A stretch of DNA of 64,000 nt from CAYFLR01 sp964343805 (GCA_964343805.1 CAYFLR010000027.1:9013-73012), one strand, 5' to 3'. Positions 27,104 to 36,008 are shown, counted from the first letter of the stretch. Translations and numbers: made by a program. The notes: a model not told the origin generated them from the sequence alone.

Positions 27104-29654
27104 TATCTTTTTTTATAACTAATTCCCTCAGAAGGGTTTGACGCTGTTTATTATCTTGGTTTTGAACTGCCATAGCAAGAGCCCTTCTGGTCCCCACAAA
27201 CACCAACATTTTCTTGGCCCGAGTCAATCCGGTATAGATTAGATTACGAAAGAGCATTTTAAAATGTTGAGTGGTGACTGGAATGATCACTGCATCAAAT
27301 TCACTTCCTTGGGATTTATGAATGGTGATAGCGTAAGCTAGATCAAGCTCGATCATATGCTCTTTTTTATAAGTCACTAAACGATCGTGCTTTTCGGGGA
27401 AGTTAATAATCAATTGATTCTGCCCGTGATCCACATCATGCACAATACCAATATCCCCATTAAAAACCTCTAGATCATAGTTATTTCGCTTTTGAATCAC
27501 TCGATCTCCACAGCGAAAAATGCGTTCACCCAAAATCAACTGCTTTTTTTCGGCGCCTGCCGGATTGCATTCACTTTGAATTTTTTGGTTCAAAGACACC
27601 GTTCCCATGGACCCTCTGGTCATGGGTGTGAGAATTTGGATCTCAGTTTGGTGACCATGATACTTGATAATGCTCTCTTTATAGAGTTTAACGATCATAT
27701 CTGAGGCTTTAATCCCATAATTAAGGGAGGAAAAGGGATGGACTTTTTTCATCACTTCTTTGAGCTCAGAGATTTCATTTTCGGTGTTAAGAAGGCGTTC
27801 TAAATTTACATGCTGAAATTTAGCGGGCACCTTGAAAGCCTGTTTTACCAGGGTTTCCCCCTCCTGCTCATCAAATTGATTCAAATCTATGTCTTCACTA
27901 TCTAAGGAGTTTTCTTGCTGAGCCAGTTTCTTTAAAAACCCCTCCTTTTTATCGTCAATATGAACCAGACTTTCGCCCTGTTCTTCCAGTTTAGTTTTGA
28001 GTACTTTCTTGGCTCGATGAATGAATTTAAGTTCATCCACGGTCACCTCTTCTGAGTCAATAAAAAGAGTATCTACGCCTTTTTTCCATAGCGAGGGATT
28101 GCGAAAGGGAGAGTCAATTCGAGGGGGCACTCCTTCATTAATCTCGTGAGCAAATTTAATGATCAAACTCTCTTTGGCTTGGCGAAAAATTTCTGTCAAA
28201 CGGAAGACGGGCACTTCCCCTGAATGAATCAAATCCTTCAAAACATTACCAGCTCCTACGGAAGGAAGTTGATCTTGATCACCAATCAAAAGAAGCGAAG
28301 TTTTATTTTCGTCGATGGCTTTAAAAAGAGAAGCGGAAAGTGAAATATCTAGCATAGAACACTCATCCACAATGACTAAATCCGCGTCCAGAGGATCCTC
28401 TTCATTCTTTTTAAATCCCCCAGTACTCGGGTTCCATACTAATTGACGATGAAGAGTTTTTGCCGGCAGACCAATCACCTCTTCCATCCGTTGCGCCGCT
28501 CGTCCCGTAGGAGCTGAAAGCAGAACTTTTTTCCTCATGGCGAGGGCGAGTTTGACAATGGCCTTAGTGGTAGTCGTTTTACCACAACCGGGGCCTCCGG
28601 TGAGAATAGCAATGCTCTTTGAAACCACACCAATGACGCTTTTGGTTTGCTCTTTACTTAAAGGAAATTTTTGAGCTTGGTTAAATTTGTTAACCCAAGT
28701 TAAAGCTCTCTGTTGATCAATAGGCCTTGCAACTTTTAGAAAATCTCGGGTTTTATTCGCCACTAAGAGTTCATCAAAAAAGAGGGTTTTAGTGTAATAA
28801 CAACGCTGCACTTCTTCCTTGGAAGCTAGTTGATACAGCCTCACTTTGATCTCGTCCGCCTCTTCCATTTCGTTCAAAAGGAGAGGGATTTGATCGCTCA
28901 ATGGCAAATTAAGTAATTCTTCTACACTCTTTAATATTTGATCGAGAGTGAGATAGCAATGCCCCTCTTCTCTGCTACCACTTAAGACATGTTTTATTCC
29001 CGCTTTGATTCTTCGAGGGTCAGATATACCAATGCCAACACTCATGGCGATTTTATCCGCTGAATGAAAACCGATCCCATAAATATCAGTGCTGAGTTGA
29101 TAAGGATTTTCCTGCACAATGAGGCAAGATTTATCTCCATATTTTTTGTAAATTTTCACCGCAAAAAGTGTGCTAATTTGATGGGACTGGAGAAAGATCA
29201 TTACATTACGAATCTCTCGATGCTCTTGCCAGGCGGTGCTGATCTGATTGAGCTTGGTTTTAGCAATGCCTTCAATCTCGGTGAGTCTTTCAATTTCGGT
29301 TTCGAAAATATCGAGAGTCTTTTCTTTAAAATGGCCCACAATCTTCTTGGCAGTTTTAGGACCTACTCCATAGATCAGCCCGGAACCTAAATACTTTTCT
29401 AAAGCTGCCAGCGAGGCCGGTTTTTTTTCGATATATTTTTGGGCTTTGAACTGCTTGCCATATTTACTGTGTTCGGTCCACTCCCCCAAAAATTCACAGG
29501 TGGCTCCAGCAAAGACCTTCGCTTGATGAACGGTAACCGTGATGGTTTTTTCTGATCGACCAAAGGGGGAAAGTTTCAGCACACTCCAACCGGAATCCTC
29601 ACTAAAAAAAGTGACTCTTTCCACTATGCCCGCAACACTATCCATCTCACCCAC
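27096..29654 (-). CDS. recD2: RecD2-type ATP-dependent DNA helicase
   Basis: An 852-residue SF1B helicase. The N-terminal OB-like and helix-hairpin-helix parts (about 1-210, with GSGLIYGVGPKTAKKIV and GIGFHSADKIA) are those of RecD2, the RecBC-independent form. Walker A is GGPGCGKT at 353-360, Walker B VDECSM about 429-434, then LIGDQDQLPSVG and, near the end, AYAITIHKSQGSEF and YTGLTRAKK. An acidic and Lys-rich insert of about 110 residues (about 520-630) separates the motor motifs more than usual. It unwinds DNA 5' to 3' in repair. The downstream end is convergent with a lipoprotein gene. Confidence 0.92.
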   Translation of the reverse strand: MGEMDSVAGIVERVTFFSEDSGWSVLKLSPFGRSEKTITVTVHQAKVFAGATCEFLGEWTEHSKYGKQFKAQKYIEKKPASLAALEKYLGSGLIYGVGPKTAKKIVGHFKEKTLDIFETEIERLTEIEGIAKTKLNQISTAWQEHREIRNVMIFLQSHQISTLFAVKIYKKYGDKSCLIVQENPYQLSTDIYGIGFHSADKIAMSVGIGISDPRRIKAGIKHVLSGSREEGHCYLTLDQILKSVEELLNLPLSDQIPLLLNEMEEADEIKVRLYQLASKEEVQRCYYTKTLFFDELLVANKTRDFLKVARPIDQQRALTWVNKFNQAQKFPLSKEQTKSVIGVVSKSIAILTGGPGCGKTTTTKAIVKLALAMRKKVLLSAPTGRAAQRMEEVIGLPAKTLHRQLVWNPSTGGFKKNEEDPLDADLVIVDECSMLDISLSASLFKAIDENKTSLLLIGDQDQLPSVGAGNVLKDLIHSGEVPVFRLTEIFRQAKESLIIKFAHEINEGVPPRIDSPFRNPSLWKKGVDTLFIDSEEVTVDELKFIHRAKKVLKTKLEEQGESLVHIDDKKEGFLKKLAQQENSLDSEDIDLNQFDEQEGETLVKQAFKVPAKFQHVNLERLLNTENEISELKEVMKKVHPFSSLNYGIKASDMIVKLYKESIIKYHGHQTEIQILTPMTRGSMGTVSLNQKIQSECNPAGAEKKQLILGERIFRCGDRVIQKRNNYDLEVFNGDIGIVHDVDHGQNQLIINFPEKHDRLVTYKKEHMIELDLAYAITIHKSQGSEFDAVIIPVTTQHFKMLFRNLIYTGLTRAKKMLVFVGTRRALAMAVQNQDNKQRQTLLRELVIKKDIN

Positions 29655-29656
29655 CC

Positions 29657-30214
29657 TTAATAATAGAGGTGTTCNNNNNNNNNNNNNTTAGAAACTTTAA
29701 AGTGGCATTTGGTCTGAGTGCTGTCTTCCAGCTTGGTGTACCGTAAGAGATCCGTTTCGTAACGCTCTTTGAGTTCCTGGCTATTTTCCAGAAATTCGAG
29801 CTGATAAGCGCGCTCACAAGGTACCATATAGTTATCCGTGATGATCACTCGATTATCATCAAGATGCACCCAATACTGGACAATGATACCTTCTATCAAT
29901 TTATTTGGTCCACTGGTTACATAACCTTGGGCGGCGGCTTCATCTTTTAAAAAAAAGTTATCCTCATCCTGATCCAAATGCAGCTCCTGATGATGAACAT
30001 CCTCCCAATACCAGCGAGGTTGAACCCCACCTTCAGTGTAGAGATTTTCCTGTATTAAAACTCCATAATGCGCAAAAACCTTTTCTACCTTTGCCCCATA
30101 GGCTTCTCGATCAAAATGAAAGGATAGATAAAAAGTATCCACAAAATAAGCAGAACTGGCCCAGAGACTTGTGGAAAGAAAAAATAGAATCATCAATGAT
30201 ATCAAATATTTCAT
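29657..30214 (-). CDS. Secreted protein, C-terminus in a gap
   Basis: A protein of about 185 residues with a signal peptide (MKYLISLMILFFLSTSLWAS). The mature part is acidic and aromatic (VQPRWYWEDVHHQELHLDQD; IVQYWVHLDDNRVIITDNYM) with two Cys. The 3' end crosses an N-run (29675-29687); after it the frame closes with EHLYY and TAA. That stop lies 2 bp from the recD2 start, so cotranscription with recD2 is likely. Family not recognised. Another N-run (30231-30240) lies just before its start. Confidence 0.55.
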   Translation of the reverse strand: MKYLISLMILFFLSTSLWASSAYFVDTFYLSFHFDREAYGAKVEKVFAHYGVLIQENLYTEGGVQPRWYWEDVHHQELHLDQDEDNFFLKDEAAAQGYVTSGPNKLIEGIIVQYWVHLDDNRVIITDNYMVPCERAYQLEFLENSQELKERYETDLLRYTKLEDSTQTKCHFKVSXXXXXEHLYY

Positions 30215-30347
30215 AGGTTCCTCCCTATGGNNNNNNNNNNGTTAGTTATACTAAATCAGGCTTATATAAACCAAAACCGTACAATTATTCAATTCTTTTT
30301 TTAATTGTTAACAAAATTTTAACAAAATAGAGGATTTTCTTAGCTGT

Positions 30348-31163
30348 CTAGGATTGGCACTTGGGACAGTAATAGGTTCCTCTTCCCTGTAAAGTCTCCT
30401 TGATCACCTTATGTTTTTTGCATAGACCACAGATGTCTTGATAGAACACCACCAAATTGGTGACCCCTTTTCCCGGATCCCCGTGACTGTCACGGTATCC
30501 CCCTTGAAAAGTGGTTCCCCCACTCTCAATAGCTTGATTTAAGACGAGGCTCATGGCCTTTTTTATTTCACAACACTCTTTTTTAGTGATTTTTCCCAGA
30601 AGGCGCTCTGGTCTAATACCGGCTCGGGCACAGACTTCTGAGGCCATATAGTTTCCTACGCCGCAAAAGACCTTTTGCTCTAGTAAAAATGGTTTGATCA
30701 TCTTATTAGGGAATTTTTTAGTGGCTTCAAAAAAAGCGGTGGCTGTAAATTTTTTAGAAGAAACATCAACGCCAAAAGATTCTCTCCGCAAAATGGCAGC
30801 CTCTTTTTTCAATATCCTCATCTTACCAAAACGCCTGGGATCCACATAAGCGAGGAAACAAACCTTTTTCCCTTTTTTGCCTTTAAATTGAATATGAGTG
30901 TGTTTTTCTGTAATCTTCTTTGGAGAAATCATCCAGCTGCCAGACATTCCAAGTCCCGAATGGATTTCTCCTTGGGGTTCAATATGGAAAATGAGCTGTT
31001 TTCCGTGACGGTCCACCTTGAGAATAGTCTTTCCCTTCATTTTAAACTGTTCTTCCAGGATTATTGAATAGGCGAATTCGGAGAGTTCCATCTCGGTGAC
31101 TTTGAGGGGGAGGGTTTCGGTTATTTGAGAGCGGATGGTTTCTACTTCGGGTAGTTCGGGCAT
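30348..31163 (-). CDS. mutM: Formamidopyrimidine-DNA glycosylase (Fpg)
   Basis: A 271-residue base-excision glycosylase/lyase of normal length for oxidised purines. It has the catalytic N-terminus MPELPEVETI (P2 nucleophile, E3), helix-two-turn-helix residues, and a complete C-terminal zinc finger (CGLCKKH through YYCPKC). Its first five to six codons are the attachment site of the islet array that follows at 31164. The sequence upstream of the ATG, with AAGGAG 11 bp before it, belongs to the islet end and not to an ancestral promoter. The stop is followed by an AT-rich spacer. Confidence 0.95.
   Translation of the reverse strand: MPELPEVETIRSQITETLPLKVTEMELSEFAYSIILEEQFKMKGKTILKVDRHGKQLIFHIEPQGEIHSGLGMSGSWMISPKKITEKHTHIQFKGKKGKKVCFLAYVDPRRFGKMRILKKEAAILRRESFGVDVSSKKFTATAFFEATKKFPNKMIKPFLLEQKVFCGVGNYMASEVCARAGIRPERLLGKITKKECCEIKKAMSLVLNQAIESGGTTFQGGYRDSHGDPGKGVTNLVVFYQDICGLCKKHKVIKETLQGRGTYYCPKCQS
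31148..31163 (-). other. Islet attachment site at the intact mutM start
   Basis: CGGGTAGTTCGGGCAT (reverse complement ATGCCCGAACTACCCG) is the mutM 5' end. The same or nearly the same 16 bp occurs at 35589, 41421, 48431 and 54194, and in an expanded form at 43503. It is therefore the chromosomal junction of a tandem islet array. Confidence 0.8.
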
Positions 31164-31289
31164 TTGGGGTTTAACTCCTTGATATTATTAGTACCAAAAC
31201 CCAAAAATGGGCTCTGGTACGACTTGGTACGACCGGGACACGTAGTCTGTTTTAACATTTTTTGAAAATTTAACACTGATTATTTGCCA
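31148..31289. repeat. 142-bp type I islet end, copy 1
   Basis: The first 16 bp are the mutM start; the rest includes the Shine-Dalgarno for mutM and the last codons of the recombinase gene (MANNQC, stop at 31270). It is nearly identical (about three differences) to 41421-41562. It contains the inner repeat GGTACGACTTGGTACGACC. Confidence 0.9.
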
Positions 31290-31625
31290 TTTTGTATCTC
31301 ATAAGTGAGACGACTTGGTCATTTTCTTGACTCTCAGAATTTGATTGATGACTCCAATTTCTAATATGTTTCATCACTTCTTCAGAAACTTGTTTTTGAT
31401 CGTCTTCATCGCACTTAGAGTAATGATTGGCCAATTTTATATCCTTATGACCCGTCATAGCTATAACGGCATCGAGACCACCACCTATTTTTCGGGCCAA
31501 TTTTGCCATTCCGTGTCTTAGAATATGAGTTCCACTATAGGGTACACCGCTTTTTCGCTGAGCATCCCGATAGTTAACCTGAATTGTGCAATAATTAAGT
31601 GGTTTACCCTCCACATGAAAAACAT
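31270..31625 (-). pseudogene. Tyrosine recombinase, C-terminal fragment
   Basis: Only about the last 120 residues remain: GKPLNYCTIQVNYRD, then THILRHGMA (the HxxR box), then MTGHKDIKLANHYSKCDED with the GH motif and nucleophile Tyr, and a C-terminal tail. The N-terminal arm-binding and core domains and the first catalytic Arg are missing. Upstream the sequence changes into a plus-strand repeat-protein fragment at about 31620-31630. It points towards mutM and ends 107 bp from the attachment site, the normal place for an islet integrase. Not functional as it stands. Confidence 0.8.
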
Positions 31626-31895
31626 AGTTATAGATTGTGGGCTTACAATAAAAATGCCTCTGATCCACTTGAATATAAAATTAAAGAAGGGGATTGGACT
31701 ACAATCAGATTAGGTCATGAATTAGTTCCAATAAATAATAGTTATATGATAGACTGGGTTCCTGGAAGTGGAGACTATCGTTTATGGCGATACGACCGCT
31801 ATGCATCTGATCCATTACCAGGGCCAGCTCTCCAAGCGGGAACTTGGCTAACAATATTAGCTGGACATGTATTAGTGCCTGCAATTGCGAATTGA
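31620..31895 (+). pseudogene. 3' end of a YRLW-repeat protein
   Basis: An open frame without its own start reads two copies of a unit of about 45 residues. Copy 1 is YRLWAYNKNASDPL...GDWTTIRLGHELVP; copy 2 is YRLWRYDRYASDPL...GTWLTILAGHVLVP. They are joined by NNSYMIDWVPGSGD, and the frame ends PAIAN and stop at 31895. The 5' part is lost at the junction with the recombinase fragment. Family not recognised; a repeated beta-rich binding module is likely. Its last codons recur at 33564-33596. Confidence 0.6.
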
Positions 31896-31915
31896 TTATT
31901 AAAGAGGATGAATTT

Positions 31916-32476
31916 ATGAAAAACCTCCTTATAGTTCCATTGCTAATTATTTTGTTTTTTAATTATGGATGCCACTCATCTTTTGAAGAAAAGGATATAG
32001 CTTGCAGTATTAAAGAGGTTCATGGTTTATTTTCTTATTATACTAGTCTTTCGATAAATGGTATTTCATCCGAAAATGATAAGGTTAATTTTCATTGTTC
32101 GGCCGGGTTTATCCATTTTAATGATGCTAAAGTGTCTGCAGATGACCTTATAGAAACTTCTAAGGGATATACACCCCTATCAAAAATACACGAAGAATGT
32201 AGAATATCAGGGTCAGAGATGATATTTACCAATGAAAAAGGTGATAGAATAGAAGTTTATGAGCCCAACAATAATAACAGTACGAGTAACACAATAGACT
32301 TAGATTCCATCAACTTTGTCTGGTTACTTAACGACTCCATGGAAACCGCAACCTTTACATTATTGGTTAATGATCAGGTTATAAGGAGTATAAAAGATGC
32401 TCCTTGTAAAGAAGAGTTTGAGAAAGTCCAAAATAACGATGCTCCTTTTGGATGGACGAAAGATATCTTTGATTAA
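31916..32476 (+). CDS. Islet A lipoprotein
   Basis: A protein of 186 residues. The ATG at 31916 follows AAAGAGGAT and opens a hydrophobic lipoprotein-type signal (FFNYGC, Cys20). The mature part has several Cys (DIACSIKE, NFHCSAGF, HEECRISG, DAPCKEEF), an Asn run and a predicted beta-rich fold (FVWLLNDSMETATFTLLVND). Function unknown. It follows the repeat-protein fragment by 20 bp and is followed by an outer-membrane-like gene. Confidence 0.6.
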   Translation: MKNLLIVPLLIILFFNYGCHSSFEEKDIACSIKEVHGLFSYYTSLSINGISSENDKVNFHCSAGFIHFNDAKVSADDLIETSKGYTPLSKIHEECRISGSEMIFTNEKGDRIEVYEPNNNNSTSNTIDLDSINFVWLLNDSMETATFTLLVNDQVIRSIKDAPCKEEFEKVQNNDAPFGWTKDIFD

Positions 32477-32627
32477 ATTGACTCTCTATCCATTTTCAGC
32501 ATGCTGTCACTGCAATTGGTTAAATATCAGTTATTAAGAACGAAAATAATTACTTCCCTTTTGGATGGTTATGATTTACTCAGAAAAGAAAGTGCCATCT
32601 GATAATATGAAAGACTTATAACTAATT

Positions 32628-33524
32628 ATGAAACGACTATTTAACAGCTATATCACACTCTTTTTCTTTCTGTTTACTATTCTTGCCTCAATAAAGGCAA
32701 CCTTACACGCTGAAAGCTCTGAAGACAGATCTCTAGGGTCAAAACTAAAATTACAGATTTACCCCACATCTGGATATTACCTTCCTTACATTGCGGATCC
32801 AAGAGGGTCTCGTAGCGGAGTACAGATTTTTAAAATCATTGATTCTGAAATTCCAAAGAGTGGTAAGCATCGTTTTAATCTTACTGCAGGTGGAAGGTTC
32901 GACTTATTAAAATTATACCCTCCTTCTCTACCAGATAGTGGTTTATCACTCTCTATTGAGGGAAGTATCCTTGCCCAGTTTAATATGGACAGCAAGCAAG
33001 ACAATATTGGTTGGGACGGGTTTTATGGCCTCTTGATCGGAATAAAACTGTCTTCAATCCTACAGTTTAAGATTGCTGCCTTGCATGATTCCTCACATGT
33101 TGGGGATGAGTATATTGAAACAACAGGGAAGAAAAGAATTAACTATACTCGGGAAGAATTGGCCTTTGGCATTAGCCTTTACCCCCTTCCCTTTTTAAGG
33201 TCTTATTTTGAAATTGGGAAAATAGAAGCAAAAGGAATGGATGAGCAAAAACCCACTCGCCTTCAAGCGGGAGCTGAATATGTTAACCGAAATTCTTTTT
33301 TTGAAAATTGAACTAACCTTTTTATAGGTCTTGATATCGCATCCTGGGAAGAGAATGAGTATCAACTATCAACCTCTATACATGTAGGCATAGAGACCGC
33401 CATCATTGAACACGGTCAAAGGTGGAGATGGACGATTCAGTACTATGACGGTCGCTCTCATATCGGTGAGTTTTATCAATATAAAGAAAGTTATTTTGGT
33501 TTTGGTTTACTAGTAGATAAATAG
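32628..33524 (+). pseudogene. DUF1207-like outer membrane protein with in-frame TGA
   Basis: With one TGA read through (33309-33311) the frame gives 298 residues: signal peptide (MKRLFNSYITLFFFLF... to HAES), then IYPTSGYYLPYIADPRGSRS, FNLTAGGRFDLLKLYP and, after the TGA, GLDIASWEENEY and WTIQYYDGRSHIGEFYQYKE. These are landmarks of DUF1207 proteins, about 300-residue barrel-like outer-membrane proteins. The domain runs straight through the stop without frameshift, so a recent nonsense mutation is the likely explanation. Without readthrough the product is 227 residues and lacks the C-terminal strands. Confidence 0.7.
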
Positions 33525-33563
33525 TAGGCTATGCGTATAATCTCTCGAAATATAAAATTCGCA

Positions 33564-33596
33564 GGACATGTTTTAGTGCCTGTAATTGCAAATTAA
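33564..33596 (+). repeat. Remnant of YRLW-repeat gene 3' end
   Basis: This short stretch reads AGHVLVPVIAN and stop, the same as the end of the fragment at 31620-31895 (AGHVLVPAIAN). The nucleotide match is about 29 of 33. It shows that the two ends of the 31.9-33.5 kb stretch share sequence, as after duplication or cassette insertion. Confidence 0.6.
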
Positions 33597-33685
33597 ACAC
33601 TATGTTTTTTTATTCTTTAAAGAAGGTTGTAAAAAATAGATTGATCGATAATTAATAAGGAACACAGAAGATTAAAAGGAGCATT

Positions 33686-34303
33686 TTGAAAAAGTATATT
33701 TTAATAACAATTGGATGTATGCTGATTACTTTTAATATCTTAGGTAGTGAAAAAAGATCCCTGTATGCTTCTTTTGGTATTAAATCAAATCTTTTTAATA
33801 AGGTTGATTCCCCAAATTTTCAGAGTTCTAAAACAAAAGTGGATTCTTTTTCATACGATGGTCTTTTTATTGCTATTGGTTTTTTTAAGTTAAGTAAAAA
33901 TGTGTACACCTTTCTCAGATTTAACAACAACTATGTCAATACCAATGACATAGATTCAAAAGATCAATCTCAAGGAATTGTGAAAGGACAGATTAACTTA
34001 AAAACACTCATTTTTGACACTTATATTTTTTTTGGAAATAAGCCCGCTAGTGGCTTATTGCTAAAATATGGGCTTGGGGGATACTCTGCCCAATTTATTT
34101 TGCCTGATCAAAAAACGACCTCTAAAGGCTTTATATTACATGCAGGAATTGGTTATAGTTTCCCAGATATAAACTTTTTAACAAAATCTATTGTTCCCTG
34201 TTACTTTTCCGTAGACATTGATTCTACACCTTCTGTTTTTGAGAATACAGAATATAAATTGCGTTTTATAAGTTTTAACATAGGGCTTTTCTATAACCCT
34301 TGA
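33686..34303 (+). CDS. Probable outer-membrane beta-barrel, islet A
   Basis: A 205-residue protein with a TTG start at good distance from AGGAG and a signal peptide (MKKYILITIGCMLITFNILG). The mature protein alternates polar and aromatic residues in barrel-like strands (SLYASFGIKSNLF, DGLFIAIGFFKL, GFILHAGIGYSF) and ends LRFISFNIGLFYN, with hydrophobic positions typical of a barrel closing strand. Family not recognised. It follows the DUF1207-like gene and precedes the toxin-antitoxin pair on the other strand. Confidence 0.6.
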   Translation: MKKYILITIGCMLITFNILGSEKRSLYASFGIKSNLFNKVDSPNFQSSKTKVDSFSYDGLFIAIGFFKLSKNVYTFLRFNNNYVNTNDIDSKDQSQGIVKGQINLKTLIFDTYIFFGNKPASGLLLKYGLGGYSAQFILPDQKTTSKGFILHAGIGYSFPDINFLTKSIVPCYFSVDIDSTPSVFENTEYKLRFISFNIGLFYNP

Positions 34304-34651
34304 ATAGTCACGCTTCTATTTTTAAACGCTTTTTTTAGTAGGTTTTACTGACTTGCTCCCATAAAATCGTTCTGTAAGTCTATACTGTTCCCCATTTGAT
34401 GTGTACCTGTAATGCCTACTTTTTTAGGCAGCCAAACTAAAATCCGTTATCAATCCATCCAAATTTTTCTCTTTTTTAATATTCCGATGATGAAAACTGG
34501 ACGGAAAGGAAGATTAAATTGCCTGATATAGTGGTACTTGACTACACACTGACCGTGGGCGTACAGCTGAATTTTTGTTTTGAAAGATGATTGCTTATAT
34601 TGTCAATAATGAATGTCAAAAGTAGGTTTTTATACCATAAAATAATAGTTC
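34304..34651. other. Intergenic, no gene seen
   Basis: About 350 bp of AT-rich sequence between the barrel gene and the end of the antitoxin gene. It holds a short hairpin (GCCTACTTTTTTAGGC near 34426), but no supported frame, tRNA or clear terminator. Confidence 0.4.
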
Positions 34652-35104
34652 TTAAGCTACTTTCAATTGCTCTGTATCAACCTTTACCTTATGAGGTTTC
34701 CTTGCTGCTACCTTTTCCAATATAAGGTAAACCTTTCTTAGAGACCGGGGTTGAAGTTTTTCAATGATGAAAAGGCGGATATCTTTTTCAGTGGACCAAT
34801 TCATATTGGTGAATTCATCTTGGCTCTTTTCCCATTTGATCACCGCAGAATGAGCAACATCACCAAAGCGTTTACCAAATGCTTTAAGGTCCATTTCAAA
34901 ATAGTTTCGGATAAATTTGATCTCATTTCCAGTAAGTCTTGAGGGCTTTTTTGCCAAGCTTTCTAACACAATTCTTTCAAGTTTATTAAAATCAACATCA
35001 AGAACCCACTCTCCTCTAATTTGTTTAAAGGGGGCATTTAAAATAAGAACGGGAAAACCAAACCCTAGGTCCAAATGAGATTTTTTAATCTTCTTATTAG
35101 CCAT
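34652..35104 (-). CDS. HTH antitoxin of DUF4258-type pair, islet A
   Basis: A 150-residue protein. The central helix-turn-helix region (LTGNEIKFIRNYFEMDLKAF and VAHSAVIKWEKSQDEF) resembles the C-terminal DNA-binding part of YgiT/MqsA-like antitoxins, but no zinc-finger Cys pairs are present at the N-terminus. It is encoded 3 bp downstream of a DUF4258 toxin-like gene, in the toxin-first order of MqsRA and HigBA systems. It probably neutralises the toxin and autorepresses the operon. A related pair is at 42540-43254. Confidence 0.75.
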   Translation of the reverse strand: MANKKIKKSHLDLGFGFPVLILNAPFKQIRGEWVLDVDFNKLERIVLESLAKKPSRLTGNEIKFIRNYFEMDLKAFGKRFGDVAHSAVIKWEKSQDEFTNMNWSTEKDIRLFIIEKLQPRSLRKVYLILEKVAARKPHKVKVDTEQLKVA

Positions 35105-35107
35105 GAA

Positions 35108-35416
35108 TTAATGCTCCTTACTCAAGTCTATAACAGTAATTATTAACATGGAACCTTCAAAAGAAACAATTATTCTGAGACTCCTTTTATCTATTGTTTT
35201 CCCTTTGACCGCATAATTCCAATTATTAAAAGCAGAATCATAGACATCTTTACTTTTTTCATGATGCCCACTTAATAGAACCTGTTTGACCTCCTGCCGA
35301 GTAACTTCTCTCTCCTGTAAACGTTGATTGGCATGAGCCATATAGTAATAATCGCCATTATTAACTTTTGACCTTATGACTTCCAGCAAGTTTTGAACCT
35401 TCGAAGGTCTCTTCAT
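35108..35416 (-). CDS. DUF4258 toxin-like protein, islet A
   Basis: A 102-residue basic protein with the DUF4258 pattern: YYYMAHANQRLQEREVTRQE, then VKQVLLSGHHEKSKD, then NYAVKGKTIDKRSLRIIVSF and a final IITVIDLSKEH strand. DUF4258 proteins share the RelE/MqsR-like fold and occur as type II toxins. The downstream gene is the HTH partner. It starts about 190 bp from the islet attachment site at 35589-35604, with the TGAA array between. Confidence 0.75.
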   Translation of the reverse strand: MKRPSKVQNLLEVIRSKVNNGDYYYMAHANQRLQEREVTRQEVKQVLLSGHHEKSKDVYDSAFNNWNYAVKGKTIDKRSLRIIVSFEGSMLIITVIDLSKEH

Positions 35417-35466
35417 AAACCTAAATGTAACTCAGTTACATTGATTAATCAAGAGCTTTTAAAAAA

Positions 35467-35516
35467 TGAAACGGAATGAACCAAACTGAAGCCAAATGAA
35501 CTGAAGTGAAACTGAA
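35467..35516. repeat. Phased TGAA array, islet A right arm
   Basis: TGAA occurs at 35467, 35477, 35487, 35497 and 35507, exactly 10 bp apart, with extra copies at 35502 and 35513. Equivalent arrays lie 90-150 bp before each of the other attachment sites in this window. Confidence 0.8.
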
Positions 35517-35588
35517 AGGTTGGGAATAAGAAAAATTTTGATCTAAATAACTGATATCATGAAGTTATTTTTGATAGAATTTACGCTT

Positions 35589-35604
35589 CGGGGAGTTCGG
35601 GCAT
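35589..35604 (-). other. Attachment site 2 (mutM-start copy)
   Basis: CGGGGAGTTCGGGCAT, one base different from the mutM start; on the minus strand it reads MPELPE. AGGA lies 10 bp before the ATG on that strand (35605 side). Confidence 0.75.
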
Positions 35605-35738
35605 TTACTCGCTATCCTATTGTAATTATTACTTTTACCTCAATTCCCTCTCAAAACCTATGCGGAATGAGGCGGAACGGAGCGGAATGACATTTTTGTG
35701 AGTTGATTTGTAATTGAAAAACAGGGGGTTGTCAAATT
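35605..35738 (-). repeat. Type II islet end, divergent copy
   Basis: It shares most of its length with the identical ends at 48447-48601 and 54210-54364 (for example CAATTCCCTCTCAAAACC and GTGAGTTGATTTGTAATTG), but carries a different first 30 bp and an extra GGAGC-type unit near 35677. It lacks the terminal GC-rich inverted motif of the other two. Confidence 0.75.
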
Positions 35739-36008
35739 CATACCAGAATTATACTGACTTACTATCACTGGGCATGGGTAGCACCGCTGGATGAGCTTAA
35801 AGGCGAAACTATTTAGGAGCAAGTAGCTGAGATGGATGAGGTGAATCAAGAGAAGGAACGATTCAAGAAGTTCATCGACTATCAACTACAGCCCATCTTT
35901 GCAGGCCAGTTGCGGATGGCCGCCCCGCCCGATTGGGTTGAAGCGTGGCGGACGGCTAGTCTTGACAGTTTAGGAATTGGGGGAGTGTTAAGCCAACAGT
36001 TCTTATAG
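35739..36008 (+). pseudogene. Decayed reading frame of unknown origin
   Basis: In one frame this stretch reads ILTYYHWAWVAPLDELKGE, then a TAG at 35814-35816, then EQVAEMDEVNQEKERFKKF and on to a stop at 36006-36008. From the ATG at 35832 it would give 58 residues. It is more GC-rich than its surroundings and looks like the 3' end of a foreign gene interrupted by one stop. It overlaps the end of the immunity gene on the other strand by 6 bp. No family recognised. Confidence 0.4.

Noticed and set aside
33309..33311. Selenocysteine codon in the DUF1207-like gene
   Set aside because: DUF1207 proteins are not known selenoproteins, the following sequence shows no clear SECIS-like hairpin, and decayed genes are common in this region.
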